Assembly (NCBI RefSeq): GCF_009727055.1
Contig: NC_052357.1
Location: 18,196,114-18,260,113 of the forward strand
Direction: 5' to 3'
Length of the DNA: 64,000 bases
Origin: Benincasa hispida
Lineage: Eukaryota; Streptophyta; Magnoliopsida; Cucurbitales; Cucurbitaceae
The notes beneath the pieces were generated by a model. The model had not been told where the DNA came from and ran no database searches. It saw only the letters and a program-made list of their open reading frames with translations. The stretch's first letter is position 1; each line of letters starts with the position of its first letter. Positions 11,419 through 21,556 of this stretch are shown here, one piece after another. A program made the translations under genes and the position numbers.

Positions 11419-11850
11419 AACTACCACTTGGACTAAAACTCTAGTGGGGTAATATACACAAGGTTGAGTGTGAGAGGGAAAAAAAACATATATACAATAA
11501 ACTAGGGCATCACATACCAATGATTTCTTCCACTTGCCCTAGATTTATATTTCACGTAGTCCTAGACTCACTAAGTGGCCCTCAAACACTTTAGTCATAA
11601 GGGCCTTAGTAAACGAATAAGTAGTGTTATCTTTCAAGTTTATCTATGTGATAATCACGTCTCCTCGATGTGCTTTTCGCATTTATGGCTTCTATGTTCT
11701 TTGGAATTTTGCAACTACTCCATTGTTATCACAATAGAGAGGGATAGGTAGATGTATATTTGGAACCATTTCTAAATTTGTTAAGAACTTTCTAAGCCAT
11801 ACTACTTCCATGGTGGAGTCTGAAAGAAACGGTGAAGTTCCTTAGCAGAA
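11419..11850 (-). pseudogene. Copia RNase H remnant (element B)
   Basis: On the minus strand, after the LTR and a polypurine-like tract (11419-11430), the sequence reads back into the RNase H end of copia pol. It includes a stretch equivalent to VVWLRKFL, NLEMVPNIHL and YCDNNGVVA (about 11690-11810), and the terminal region with complement of AAGGCCCTTATGACTAAAG...GAGGGCCACTTAG (about 11560-11610). Frames are broken. The RT and integrase expected upstream (at higher coordinates) are missing. Confidence 0.65.
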
Positions 11851-11990
11851 GCGGGATTGTTCCCAATTTTTGTTTTTCACAGAATCAAAATTTACAGAAC
11901 ATAATTATACATTTAAACAAGGAATTACAACATGCTTTAAAAGAAGAAATTAGGGTTAGGGATAACAATTTACCCTTGAAGACAAAATTC
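11851..11990 (-). repeat. LTR-tail-like fragment between gag and RNase H of B
   Basis: The text GCAGAAGCGGGATTGTTCCC...TTACAACATGC...GATAACAATTTACCCTTGAAGAC resembles the beginning of the minus-oriented LTR at 14065-14235 (GCGGAAGCGAATCG...AATTACAACATGC...TTGAAGAACG). It sits directly against the end of the gag remnant, so most of pol in B has been replaced by a piece of LTR. Boundaries approximate. Confidence 0.5.
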
Positions 11991-11991
11991 T

Positions 11992-12536
11992 TCACATAAC
12001 AGCATTGCTATGGAACTGTAGGAAACTTTCAGGTAAAGATTCCAGAATGAAGCTAACCTGACTGATTTCATCGATGACGGACCCATTCACCTCTACCATG
12101 TTGAAGTGGACCATCATATTGAGAACATGTTCTCGAATAGATGCCCCTTCTTGAGTATGGGCATTGAAGATGTGTTTGAGAGTGTCATGCCTGAGCTGTG
12201 TGAACGGTTGTACAAACACTCCATCCATAATCTCATGTGCCGTGAGTATGGGCTCGTGTTTTTTGGCCAAGACTTCAGAAAGGCTTTCCAATTTATACGC
12301 TAAGTCTTTTTGTTTGCCCGTGTCCATCGCTCGTATGCTTCTTGAAAATTTCGAGCAGCATTGAGAGTTGGAATGGGAGGACAGTCATCCATAAGGACTA
12401 AATGTAGGTCATCGTTGATAAGGATTGTGTTGATCTTATTTTTCCATGAAGTGTAATTTTTTTCCGTTAGTTTATCAACGATGAGTAAATTAAGTGTAAC
12501 GGAAGTCATATTGAAAGGATTCCTGAAACCATACAA
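11992..12536 (-). pseudogene. Copia gag, N-terminal half (element B)
   Basis: Two overlapping minus frames (12536-12300 and 12327-11992) encode a UBN2-type copia Gag. The first has MTSVTLNLLIVDKLTEKNYTSW (likely start at 12509), VLMDDCPPIP and AYERWTRANKKT; the second has MDTGKQKDLAYKLESL, LRHDTLKHIFNAH, REHVLNMMVHFN and DEISQVSFILESLPESF. Gag forms the virus-like particle. A frameshift near 12310 separates the frames, and the zinc knuckle is lost at the junction near 11990. Same family as D's gag at 37986-38177. Confidence 0.8.
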
Positions 12537-14037
12537 ATTATTAGCCTATTTACATTAAACCATCAAGACAACCAATCAATTTTAGAAAAATAGTCTAATG
12601 TACCCTAAGTGACATCTATTTTGCAATGATGTTTTAGTGAGTCAGGAAAAAAGTCACTGTAGAGTGATCAGGTGCTCTTTCATTGAAATCAGATAATCTC
12701 AATTAATTGACATAACAACTTTTTGTTTCTATCATGATTAGTCACCATTATTCGGTCCAAACTTGTTAAACTTGCTTAACAGTTCTTGTAAGTGTTACTC
12801 TCATTTTAGGTCCTAGAATTTTGCTCCAATGTACCAACCGTAGGAAAAAATTGATTGGGACATGAAACTAAAGTAACCCTATTCATTGCTGGAGTTTGAA
12901 TAAAGCGTCATACAAAAATGTCATCCCATAGGGGGGGGGGGGACACTTAAGGTGCCACGAGACCATGCACAAAACTTTACTTCAAATTAATGAGAGAGAT
13001 GAGGGATATGTTGTCACACATCCCACTCCCGCTTACTATAAACACTCTCTCCATTCACTTTGATATTGACCTATACAATGTCATCCGTAGGGGGACACTC
13101 AAGGTACCTCGAGGCCGAGTATAGATCTCACGGTGTGAACTTTAAGGGAGAAATGTGACAAGGATAAAATGAAATATCATATACCCCATTTTCCTCCTAC
13201 TAAGTGTTTTACTTAGGGTTAATTAATTTAGGAAGATCTGACTACTTATTTTAACTAAGTGAATATTTAGTTTGTTCAAAAAACAACACTTACCTTTGGA
13301 TAGTTAAACAATGTTGATTAAGGTCTATTAAACTTTTTAACAAACTTTAATTAAACTTGCATGCATGTAACAAATCTATCTAATTCACCTTTCTAGATAA
13401 GTTCCGAAGTAAGGGTGTTACGTTTCCATCAACTTAAATACCCCAATCTATATACATTTGTTACACTATTTAAATTTTTAATTAAGAATCAATTTAATCT
13501 TATTAAACCGACCAACTCGAAGTGGAGAATCCACAAACCGAATCGGACCTACAGACTACGAATCACATGTAAATTATAATTGGACTGCGCATCTTCTCCA
13601 TCTCGGAGCGTTGCGAAGCCATGCTTTTGCGTTGCAACACTATGGAGATGACCATCATCTGCCGCATCGCAGCATCATGACTCTATGACACAACGTCACG
13701 ACACTACTGTACATTCGGCCACTGTACAGTTTCGAACTTCTACGAAACGCCTTCGATTTTGGCATAGTTTTCACCAGATTGTCACCAAGAACAGCACAAG
13801 CAACTTAAAGAATTAAAATACCGACTCGATTGCTAGTTTATGCCCCAAAAATTGGGCCTTTACAACACAAAGTTGTAAAATAAAGCAATAAATCTATACT
13901 GCCTAATCTCGTAAACATCCATTAATTTCAAACCACATTCAACACAGTATATCACACGAACCATTCTGAATGCAGTAACCCACCAAAACTGTAAAATTAA
14001 TTCTGAATATTTTAGAAAAATTGGGTCATTACACGCC
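12537..14037 (-). other. Long non-coding 5' leader of element B
   Basis: About 1.5 kb between primer site and gag without a gene. 12880-13160 holds the leader repeat block (TGTCATCCGTAGGGGGACACTC, TCTCACGGTGTGAAC), including two copies of the CATCC...AGGGGG..GACACT(T/C)AAGGT motif at 12920 and 13080. A run of eleven G at about 12932-12942 interrupts the first. A GC-rich island at 13570-13760 contains GCGTTGCAACACTATGG and CGCATCGCAGCATCATGAC. Comparable leaders occur at 1191-2300, 16502-17810, 38178-39184 and 43441-44469. Confidence 0.6.
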
Positions 14038-14049
14038 GCTCTGATACCA
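14038..14049 (-). other. Primer binding site (initiator Met tRNA) of B
   Basis: Plus text GCTCTGATACCA; on the minus strand TGGTATCAGAGC, complementary to the 3' end of plant initiator methionine tRNA. It lies 2 bp from the LTR terminus at 14052, the normal copia spacing, and fixes B as a minus-strand element. Confidence 0.85.
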
Positions 14050-14051
14050 AT

Positions 14052-14558
14052 TGAAGGAATCCTGTGAAGGGACCATAAAGCGGAAGCGAATCGTCCTAAT
14101 TTTTTCCAGTTTTATATAATGTAAAGTTTTACAGAGAAAAAAAAAATATGTATTTAACCCATGAATTACAACATGCATTTAACAAATTACAAAATAATAA
14201 AATGGGTTAGAAAACTTGTATCTTTGAAGAACGATTCTTCAATTGAGAATTGAAGAACGCTACCATAATGGTTTCCACGGTATTCTCAAGAATAGAACCT
14301 TGGAGGAGTGGGGCTCTGGCTATTTTGGATTTAGAGAGGGATAAGTTATTAAGAGAGAGGAGAATGAGGAAGAAAAACTTCACAAAACATTTCTGTATGT
14401 TAAGAGAAACACTGTGTCCAATTTTCACAAAAAATGCACAGAATGAGGATAACCTCCCATTCTCACGTATGAGAGAGCAAATGGTGGGGAGGGAGTTACA
14501 CTCTCTCCCAAAATTAGTTTTTTTTTTTTTTTAATAATTTATTAATTTTAATATAAAA

Positions 14559-14598
<40 letters not shown>

Positions 14599-16026
14599 TT
14601 ATATATATATATATTATATATATATATATATTGGATAACTACTTTATCATATAATATATATTAAACTATATGTTATATCAAATATAACATATAACCTATA
14701 GTTCAATATTGTATCCAATACAATATAAACTATGGTTTAATTCTCTCAAAAATGATACTTAATACAAATCCTATTTATATTAAATTTAATTATATGAATC
14801 CAATTCACATAATTAATATTTGAATCATATTCAAATATTTAATTTCTCTCAATTAATATTTTAATGTATCAAATACATTACAGTAATTATATCATATATA
14901 ATTAAAAATTTAATTAATTATATCATATATAATTAATTCCCTCAATTAATTGGAACAATTCAAACTAATCCAAAAAATTATTCTCATTAAATCTCGTTGA
15001 GCTACCAAGGGGACCTCATGGACCTGTAGCTTGAAACTCCAACAGTACGTGAATAATTAATTAAACTCTTTGATTAAATTATTCACCATCCGTTTACTAT
15101 TGGACACCCCACTAAAGACTGACAGCTATACTCTTCGCACTACAGATATATTTCTATGTCTATTGGATATAACCAATCAACAGTACAACAACCCTTCTTA
15201 AATTGTCCGTAAGTACAGTTGGGCCAACATTACTGTTTTGCCCCTATAGTTACATCCAACTCCTTAAGTACCACTGATCCCCCTAATGAACAATAAATCA
15301 TAGTCTAACTATGACCAAACCTCTCTTGGGCCAGGAGAAGATGTGTCGTCACATTGTTCAAGCCCCGAAATCAGCCCTTAAGGAAGCAATTTATCTACTT
15401 GCCCCAACATTGGGGAAAGAGTGAATTCCTTCTTGTATAGATGTATTCCCAGCTCCCCAATCAAACAAATCTCCAAACTAGTAGACTTGTTGAGTCGGCG
15501 ATTTGACCACTCTCACCCATACAAATCAAAGAACTGCCTTCATAGGCAGAAGTTCACAACTCTTTCAAGATTCAGGTCATGTTACCTATAGTCATCCTAG
15601 TGAAATGTAAGTCTCTATTATGAACGGTGTTATATAATGAAACTAAACATTTCATGGTCCGGGGAGTTTGTATAACCCTGCTCACATGTCTCCACATGAA
15701 TGATCAGGATCAAATCATTTGTAGCACTTTACAACAGTTGTAACACCTACAAAGCGGGTCATACTCATAGCGTCACCAAGATAAGGTATCCAGCTTTATC
15801 CATCTACTACAGACCATTTAGGTTATCAATTAAACATGATCCACCCGTATGTCTCTACATACATATTTAAGCTACAAGATAACCTTGGATGTTAGTTTAT
15901 TGGTTTGTGGTTAATACAACTAATTTTGAAATAAAACATCGTATATTTTATTACATAAATAGAATGTTTGTACAATACAATTACAAACTATAGAACCCTA
16001 CGAGATTTAGGGGATCAACCCCGACA
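14052..16026 (-). mobile_element. 5' LTR of copia element B
   Basis: 1975 bp, plus text TGAAGGAATCC...CCCCGACA, i.e. TGTCGGGG...TTCCTTCA on the minus strand. Family landmarks occur in order: AATTACAACATGC (about 14164), AT-rich block, GAGCTACCAAGGGGACCTCATGGACCTGTAG (about 15000), GCACTACAGATATATTTC (about 15140), CATGGTCCGG (about 15652). Small ORFs at 14207 and 14250 are LTR tail, not genes. The AT dinucleotide run at 14555-14632 lies inside. Beyond 16026 is the gypsy fragment. Confidence 0.82.
14555..14632. repeat. AT microsatellite
   Basis: Nearly pure (AT)n / TATATA with a few interruptions (ATATTATTATA) over about 78 bp within the B 5' LTR. Other LTR copies at the same place are AT-rich but not simple dinucleotide repeats, so this is a local expansion. 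Likely length-variable. Confidence 0.85.
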
Positions 16027-16501
16027 TCTTATGCATGTCCCACTAGACAATGGCATCTAAAGGATATAGATGCTTAGCCTGACCCCAGTAGTGGAGTTAC
16101 TTACTGAGTATTTTATACTCATCCTTTTTTATGTTATGTTTTTCAAGAAAGTGCAAGGACGTACCGATGAATGGTAGAAGGAATCCATGATCGTGTCATT
16201 GGAACCAAAGAGATGCTTCTACTCATGTTTTCATGTTTTAGTGTTTTAAATTTCAGTCTTGATGTTTGAACTTAGAGTTCCATTATTGAAATTTTTATTT
16301 ATAAAACTTCAAAAAAAATTATTTTGAACTCATATTTCAGGTGGATCCCAATCAAAGATTTTCAGTTATTTAGATTTTACAAAAGTTATTTATTTAATAA
16401 AATTCGTTTGATTTAGTTAAAATTTGTGAGTGAGTCGTTTTGACATTTATGCATGTATGTAGTAACGACCTAATATAATCCTAGATAGTTAAATCGTTAC
16501 A
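16027..16501 (+). mobile_element. Right end of a gypsy LTR (same family as 40910-43157)
   Basis: Shares with 42653-43157 the text GCATCTAAAGGATATAGATG, AGCCTGACCCCAGTAGTGG, GTTACTTACT.AGTATTTTATACT, and the tail CATGCATGTATG..GTAACGACCTAAT...AAATCGTTACA. The terminus GTTACA at 16501 is the usual end of TGTAACACCCC-type gypsy LTRs. Only about 475 bp remain: the left side abuts element B's LTR end, suggesting B inserted into this LTR, whose left part lies outside the window. Confidence 0.7.
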
Positions 16502-17810
16502 GTTTATTAATTAGGTAAATCTGGCTAATTAATTTATCTAAGTCCATTGTTAAATTAGCCCAACATAACTCTTATATTAGATAGTTTAACAATATATGAT
16601 TCTTGTTTATTAAATACTTTAATAAACTGAAACATGTATTGCATGCTTATAAAATAAACTGAATCATGTATTGCATGCTTATAAAATATTTGTCTAATTC
16701 ACCTTCTAGGTCGGTTTCCAGGTAGGAGTGTTTTGTTTTTGTCAGCAGCTTAAATACCCCAATCCTAGACAAAATCTTCCTTAGACAAAGTTCCCTTATA
16801 GACAATTATTTTATAAACTTAATCTTTTATTCTTTCTAATTAATCCTATTAAAATAAAAATAAAATATTAACGTATTTCTAATCATATTAGAAATAATTT
16901 TTAACATAAGTCTAGGTATATTAGTTTTAAATTATTTTAAATTAATTAAGAACTATGTTTGCATACAACTATTGATTATAGATTTTAATCTAATTCATTA
17001 AACTGATAACATTTATAAAATAATGAAATATTAAAACATATAATCATGCATCTAATGATATTGCTTCAAATATAACACGTATGTTCACAAAGTAATATCA
17101 TGCTCAATGCAATTTCTTTTTCATCATATAATATAACACTTATATTAATCACCAATGAAAAATGAAATCATATCCCTCATACATATATAATATTTATACT
17201 AAAGTATGATGCATGGATATGCTTAATAAAACATGTTGCCATATAATACATTTATATTAATTTTGATGCATGTGTATGCTTATAATATCATGCAACTATA
17301 TAATATAATATTTACATTAAATATGATGCATGATTAATGTTTATTCTAAGATGGGATTTTAAAACTATATGTCATACATTATGCAACATATAAAATTAAT
17401 CATGCATCAAATGTAAAATTAAATAAACGGAAAAATTAAAGTGAATTTTGGCACCATAAAATTAATTAAATCAATATAATCAAACTAGATTAATTTAATT
17501 AACTAAAATAACAAATATTTACATATAATTAAAAAAAACAAATAAAAAAACAGCCAAAAAACTGCTTTGAGGCTTGAACCCACGACCTTCAACCGCTTGG
17601 AACGTACGCGTGCAAGGCTCAGAGCACCGCGGAGCTGTTGAAGAGCATCGTGGCGCTAGTGTCGTAGTGTAATGCTACACTGCATCCAGCATCGCAATGC
17701 TCAATAGCAGCATCACGGTGCTAGGCTTTTGTGTCGCAGCGTAAAACCAAGTGTTGCAACGCTTTGCTTTATGCTCTAGCACATAATGCTTTTCTTTACT
17801 TCGTTCTTTG
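16502..17810 (-). other. Long non-coding 5' leader of copia element C
   Basis: No gene seen in about 1.3 kb. AT-rich sequence with repeated words ATGATGCATG, TATAATAT..TTTATATTAA and GCATGC at 17040-17400, matching the leaders of A (1230-1450) and F (43480-43620). The GC-rich island at 17570-17780 contains GTGTTGCAACGC, GTGTCGTAGTGTAATGC and GCATCGCAATGCTC. It ends at the primer site. Gag and pol of C are absent: the leader is cut at 16501 by the gypsy LTR. Confidence 0.6.
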
Positions 17811-17822
17811 GTTCTGATACCA
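17811..17822 (-). other. Primer binding site (initiator Met tRNA) of C
   Basis: Plus text GTTCTGATACCA, minus TGGTATCAGAAC. It matches the initiator-Met primer site except at one position (AAC for AGC) and is 2 bp from the LTR end at 17825. Confidence 0.75.
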
Positions 17823-17824
17823 AT

Positions 17825-18218
17825 TGAAGGAATGAATTCCTCGTAGAAGTTTGTGAACGTAGTGCCTTTGGAGTTTAATTTTGAAAATATAAAATATAGG
17901 AAGAAACAACTTAATAAACATCGATAGAAGCATGCTTGGAGAAGGAGAAAAGAAGAGATCATGAGGAAACTCACCCTTGAAGACACTATTCTCTGTTATT
18001 CCTCACCAAGCCTCGAACAGTCTCCAACTCCTCTGTTCAATCTCAACATACAAATTCCCATGAATCGTAAGAACACTTCTTACGTACGAAACACCAACAA
18101 CAGGACTTCTTTGCTATTCTTCAACAAGAAATATAGAATTGTGGGATTCTTTTCAGATTTTGGGATAGGGAAAAATAATTGTTCTTGAGAGAGTTTTAGA
18201 GCTTTTGTATGTGTGTGT

Positions 18219-18284
<66 letters not shown>

Positions 18285-19245
18285 TGAATACACACTCTGT
18301 AATCATTATAAAAAAACCAAAAACACATTATAAGAGTAAGTGACATGGAGGGGAGTTATAATAACTCCCTTCCATTTAACGTATAATAACTTCCTTTTAG
18401 GAGTTATTATCTTTAATTAATTTAATATATAAAAATAAATCAATAACATTAATTAATTAATAATAATCAAATATCATATATTTAATTTCATTTGAATCAT
18501 ATTCAAATGACTTTCTCTAACATAACTTATAGTTTTATAAATGAATCTTATTCATATTAATTTTAACCTATAGTATTTATACAAATCACATTCATATAAT
18601 TAATATTTGAATCTTATTCAAATATATCACTCTCATTTATTATATAATATTAATTACAAATCACATTTATAATTGATCATATATTATAGTGTATCAATAT
18701 ACATTATATTAATTTAAATCTTATTCAAATATTTACCTTTCTTATTAATATAAATCATATTCATAATTAATTAAACAATAATGTATCAATGTACATTATA
18801 CTTTATATTAATCATATCAATATAAAATTATCCTTAAATAATTTGAACATTTCATATTATACCAAAACCATTTATTCCTTGATTTACCCTTAGTGAGCTA
18901 GCAAAGGGACCTAAATGAACCTATAGATTAGAAGCTCTAACGATACGAGATCAATTAATTAAACTCTTTGATTAATTAACCAACATTCATTAACTGTCGA
19001 TCACTTCACTAAAGACCGACAACTATACTCTTTACACTTTAGATTTTTTATTTTTTGTGTCCACGAATATAACCAATCAACAATAAGGCAACCCTTCCCA
19101 AATTGCTCGTAGCTGCAACTAGGTCAAGTAACCATTTCACCCCTGTAGTTACATCTAAGTCCTTAAGTACCACTTATCCCTCTAACAAACAATTAGTTAT
19201 AGTCCAACTATAAACTAGATCCCTTTCTGGCCAGTGAGAGGGTGA
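17825..19245 (-). mobile_element. 5' LTR of copia element C, left part
   Basis: Starts TGAAGGAATG (complement of the CATTCCTTCA terminus), then AT-rich blocks and the family landmark GAGCTAGCAAAGGGACC...ACCTATAGATTAGAAGCTC at about 18895-18940. It breaks at about 19245 after CCAGTGAGAGGGTGA and resumes at 32214-32219. Removing the insert gives a 2.1-kb LTR. A 64-bp poly-T run (18220-18283) follows GTGTGTGTGT. Small ORFs on both strands here are not genes. Confidence 0.8.
18220..18283. repeat. 64-bp poly(T) run
   Basis: Uninterrupted T for 64 bases directly after (TG)5, inside the C LTR. No comparable run is at the same place in other LTR copies. Either a slippage expansion or a poorly resolved homopolymer. 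Confidence 0.9.
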
Positions 19246-19730
19246 CAGCGGCATGCAAGCATACCTATCAAAGTAATAAAATCCCGACTTGGGTATCGTC
19301 CTCAGAGATTGGGGTTGAGGAATTTTTATTTAGCTATCGTTAAACTCAAGCCAATTTTATTTGGACAATCAAAAAGAGAAGTTCGTTGTTGAAACTTAAT
19401 TAAACAGGAAAACAAGACTACAATTCAATGAGATAATGGTTCTAGGGTGTTGCTATGAAATTCGAATTAGTTATTAACATATGGATCAATTATTTATATC
19501 AAGTGAGCCTAGAAGTCTAAGATCAGGGTATCTGTTCGTTGCTATCGTGATTCACGTTAGGAGTGTATTGTATAAAATAATTTAAAAAAATAAGTTCCAA
19601 GTATGAATGATGCATTGATGCTTTGATGCGTTTATGTATTTGTAACGCGTTAATGCGTTATAGATGTGCAACAGAACGCACGACACTCCACTATTGGTGT
19701 TCAAGTTGAGTCAAGCCACAGAGTACAATC
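19246..19730 (-). mobile_element. Gypsy LTR-like terminal piece of unclear family
   Basis: No gene. The plus text GGCATGCAAGCATACC...AATAAAATCCCGACTTGGGTATCGTCCTCAGAGATTGGGG looks, on the minus strand, like the end of a gypsy LTR or leader (compare the tRNA-proximal text near 59885-59950 and 37255-37350). It joins without spacer to the Athila LTR at 19731 but is not present next to the right LTR copy (before 30481). GAGTCAAGCCACAGAGTACAATCT occurs here at 19709 and again about 67 bp later in the LTR. Confidence 0.4.
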
Positions 19731-20460
19731 TTTAATCAGATGAAATGAAAGCGATAAATGAGATGAAAGGAACTGAGTCAAGCCACAGAGTACAATCTCT
19801 TGTATCTTTTTGGCTCAATTCTAGTTGTGTACAATCACTTGAATAAGAATTGGACGAAGTGTCCTTCTCAAGCTCAGCTTCCTCCGCTACTTGACCGGCG
19901 GCGATGGTGGTTCTCTACCCTTCTACTCTTCTTGGCACTACAGCACAACTTCTAAAAATCTAATACTACGACTACGCTAATTATGAGAGTGAGAACTTGA
20001 AATTTCTAAACTTCGAACTTTGGAGAGATTTCATCTATTTATAGGCGCTGGTCACTCCAGCTTGGTGATGGGCAGCATTAAAGTCCATGCCCTGGTCAGC
20101 CGCCTGACACTCAGAAGCTTTTCAGACGGCGCCTGCTACAGGTGCCCATGCTTGCAAATGATGATTTGACACAAACAACCTGAATCAATGAATCTTCTTT
20201 GCGTTGAATCCCTCCGACGCATGGCCCATGCGTTAGAACTTTGCTTACGACACTTCTTAATCATGCGTTAGCTTCTTGTTGAAATCCTGCAATATAACAC
20301 GTTAGTGTCGCAGTATTTAGTAATAAACATTCTTTTGCATGAGTTTGCTAATGTTTGAGTAATTCCATGCGTTTCTTCTAAAAATGAGGAGATTTTATCA
20401 TTAAAAACCTGAGTTGTTCCAACTTAAGAGCCAAAATAACTTATATTTCTACAAGTTATC
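19731..20460 (-). mobile_element. 3' LTR of the minus-strand Athila-type element
   Basis: About 730 bp nearly identical to 30481-31210, with roughly a few dozen single-base differences by eye. Its minus-strand start is TGATAACTTGTAGAAATATAAG (complement at 20460), directly after the polypurine-like AATTTAGGGGTGG (plus CCACCCCTAAATT, 20461-20473). Contains TATAAATA (minus) at 20036-20043. The high similarity of the two copies means this insertion is younger than the surrounding copia material. Confidence 0.8.
20036..20043 (-). promoter_or_regulatory. TATA box of Athila LTR
   Basis: Minus-strand TATAAATA in the context GCGCCTATAAATAGATG. The right-hand LTR has the same box at 30786-30793. Plausible core promoter of the retrotransposon. 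Confidence 0.55.
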
Positions 20461-21556
20461 ACCACCCCTAAATTTGAACAATTCTTGTCCTCAAGCATTC
20501 CATAAATAATTCTTTGTTATCTCCCTTATCTTTAATGTGTAGAGTTCGCCTCTCATCATATTCAATTATAAGCTTGAGACAAGAGTTTGGAAAATGTAAC
20601 ACAGATTGACTCTTTTCTAAAAGGAATAATGTTTAGTTTCAGGTGCAGTAAGCCTTTTATCAACAACTTCTTTCGTTTCTCAAAACATTCCCTTTTTTTC
20701 TAAACCAACAATGCGTTAGATGCTCTTCTTAAGATAGATGCCGGATAAAAAGAAAAAATATGAATTTTATTTTACCCGTGCGTTGTTCCAAGTATCCCAC
20801 TTTCGTTTTGGCTTGCCCCCACGGGTGTCATGTGAGCAACCAACTACGGGTGAGAATCCTTCACAACTAAACTCATATCTAATATTCATTCATTTCAAGA
20901 CACAAGTTCTTTAGACTAGATAGAGGAGTTTTATGGGACGCATTGGTCTAGAAGGCTTAACTTCGTTTTGGCTTGCCCCCATGGGTGTCATGCGAGAATC
21001 CAACTACGGCTAAGTGCCTATTCTAACTTTTTAACTCAAGTCACTTTAAAGTTTTTCTTTTGAAGTAATGACAGAGAAGTTGCGTTTAACATTTTTCTAT
21101 TTTGTTCCCTTTCTTTTTTATGTATTCAGTCAATGCGTCTAAACTCAGATTTTCCTCATCCTCAAATTTGGAGATGAGCTAAATCCTCATTGCTAAAAGA
21201 GAAACAAAATTTCGAAAAGGCTTTAAGAATTCCGAAAGGAGTTTTGAATTAAAGCTTGCATGCGTTAGAAAGAAAACATGTAGTCTTTTTAGAGAAGCTC
21301 AGGCTTTGTTGATTTTCCTAATGCCTACTCTATACTTATAGATTTCATATTGTTGATATCATTGAGGTAAGGCAAAACACAAGACTAGAAAATAGCTAAA
21401 GAACAAAAAAAGTATGCTAAGGTCAAATGCAAGAAAAAAAAATGATAGAAATTTTTCATTCATTTTCATAGAATAACATGAAATAAACAACAAGTCAAAC
21501 AAATACAAAAGATCATCAAATAGATCAAAATACAAAATAACCAACACTCCAAAACT
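20461..21556 (-). other. Athila 3' untranslated region with internal repeat
   Basis: No gene recognised between the env-like ORF and the 3' LTR. A roughly 50-bp direct repeat is visible: CGTTTTGGCTTGCCCCCA(C/T)GGGTGTCATG(T/C)GAG followed by CAACTACGG at 20804-20847 and again at 20963-21008. The polypurine-like tract sits at 20461-20473 next to the LTR. Minus ORFs 21359-21547 and 21466-21699 are low-complexity or out of frame with the env-like tail. Confidence 0.5.

Noticed and set aside
18080..18346. 88-codon minus ORF with a poly-Lys stretch
   Set aside because: The Lys run is only the poly-T tract read on the other strand; lies in an LTR.
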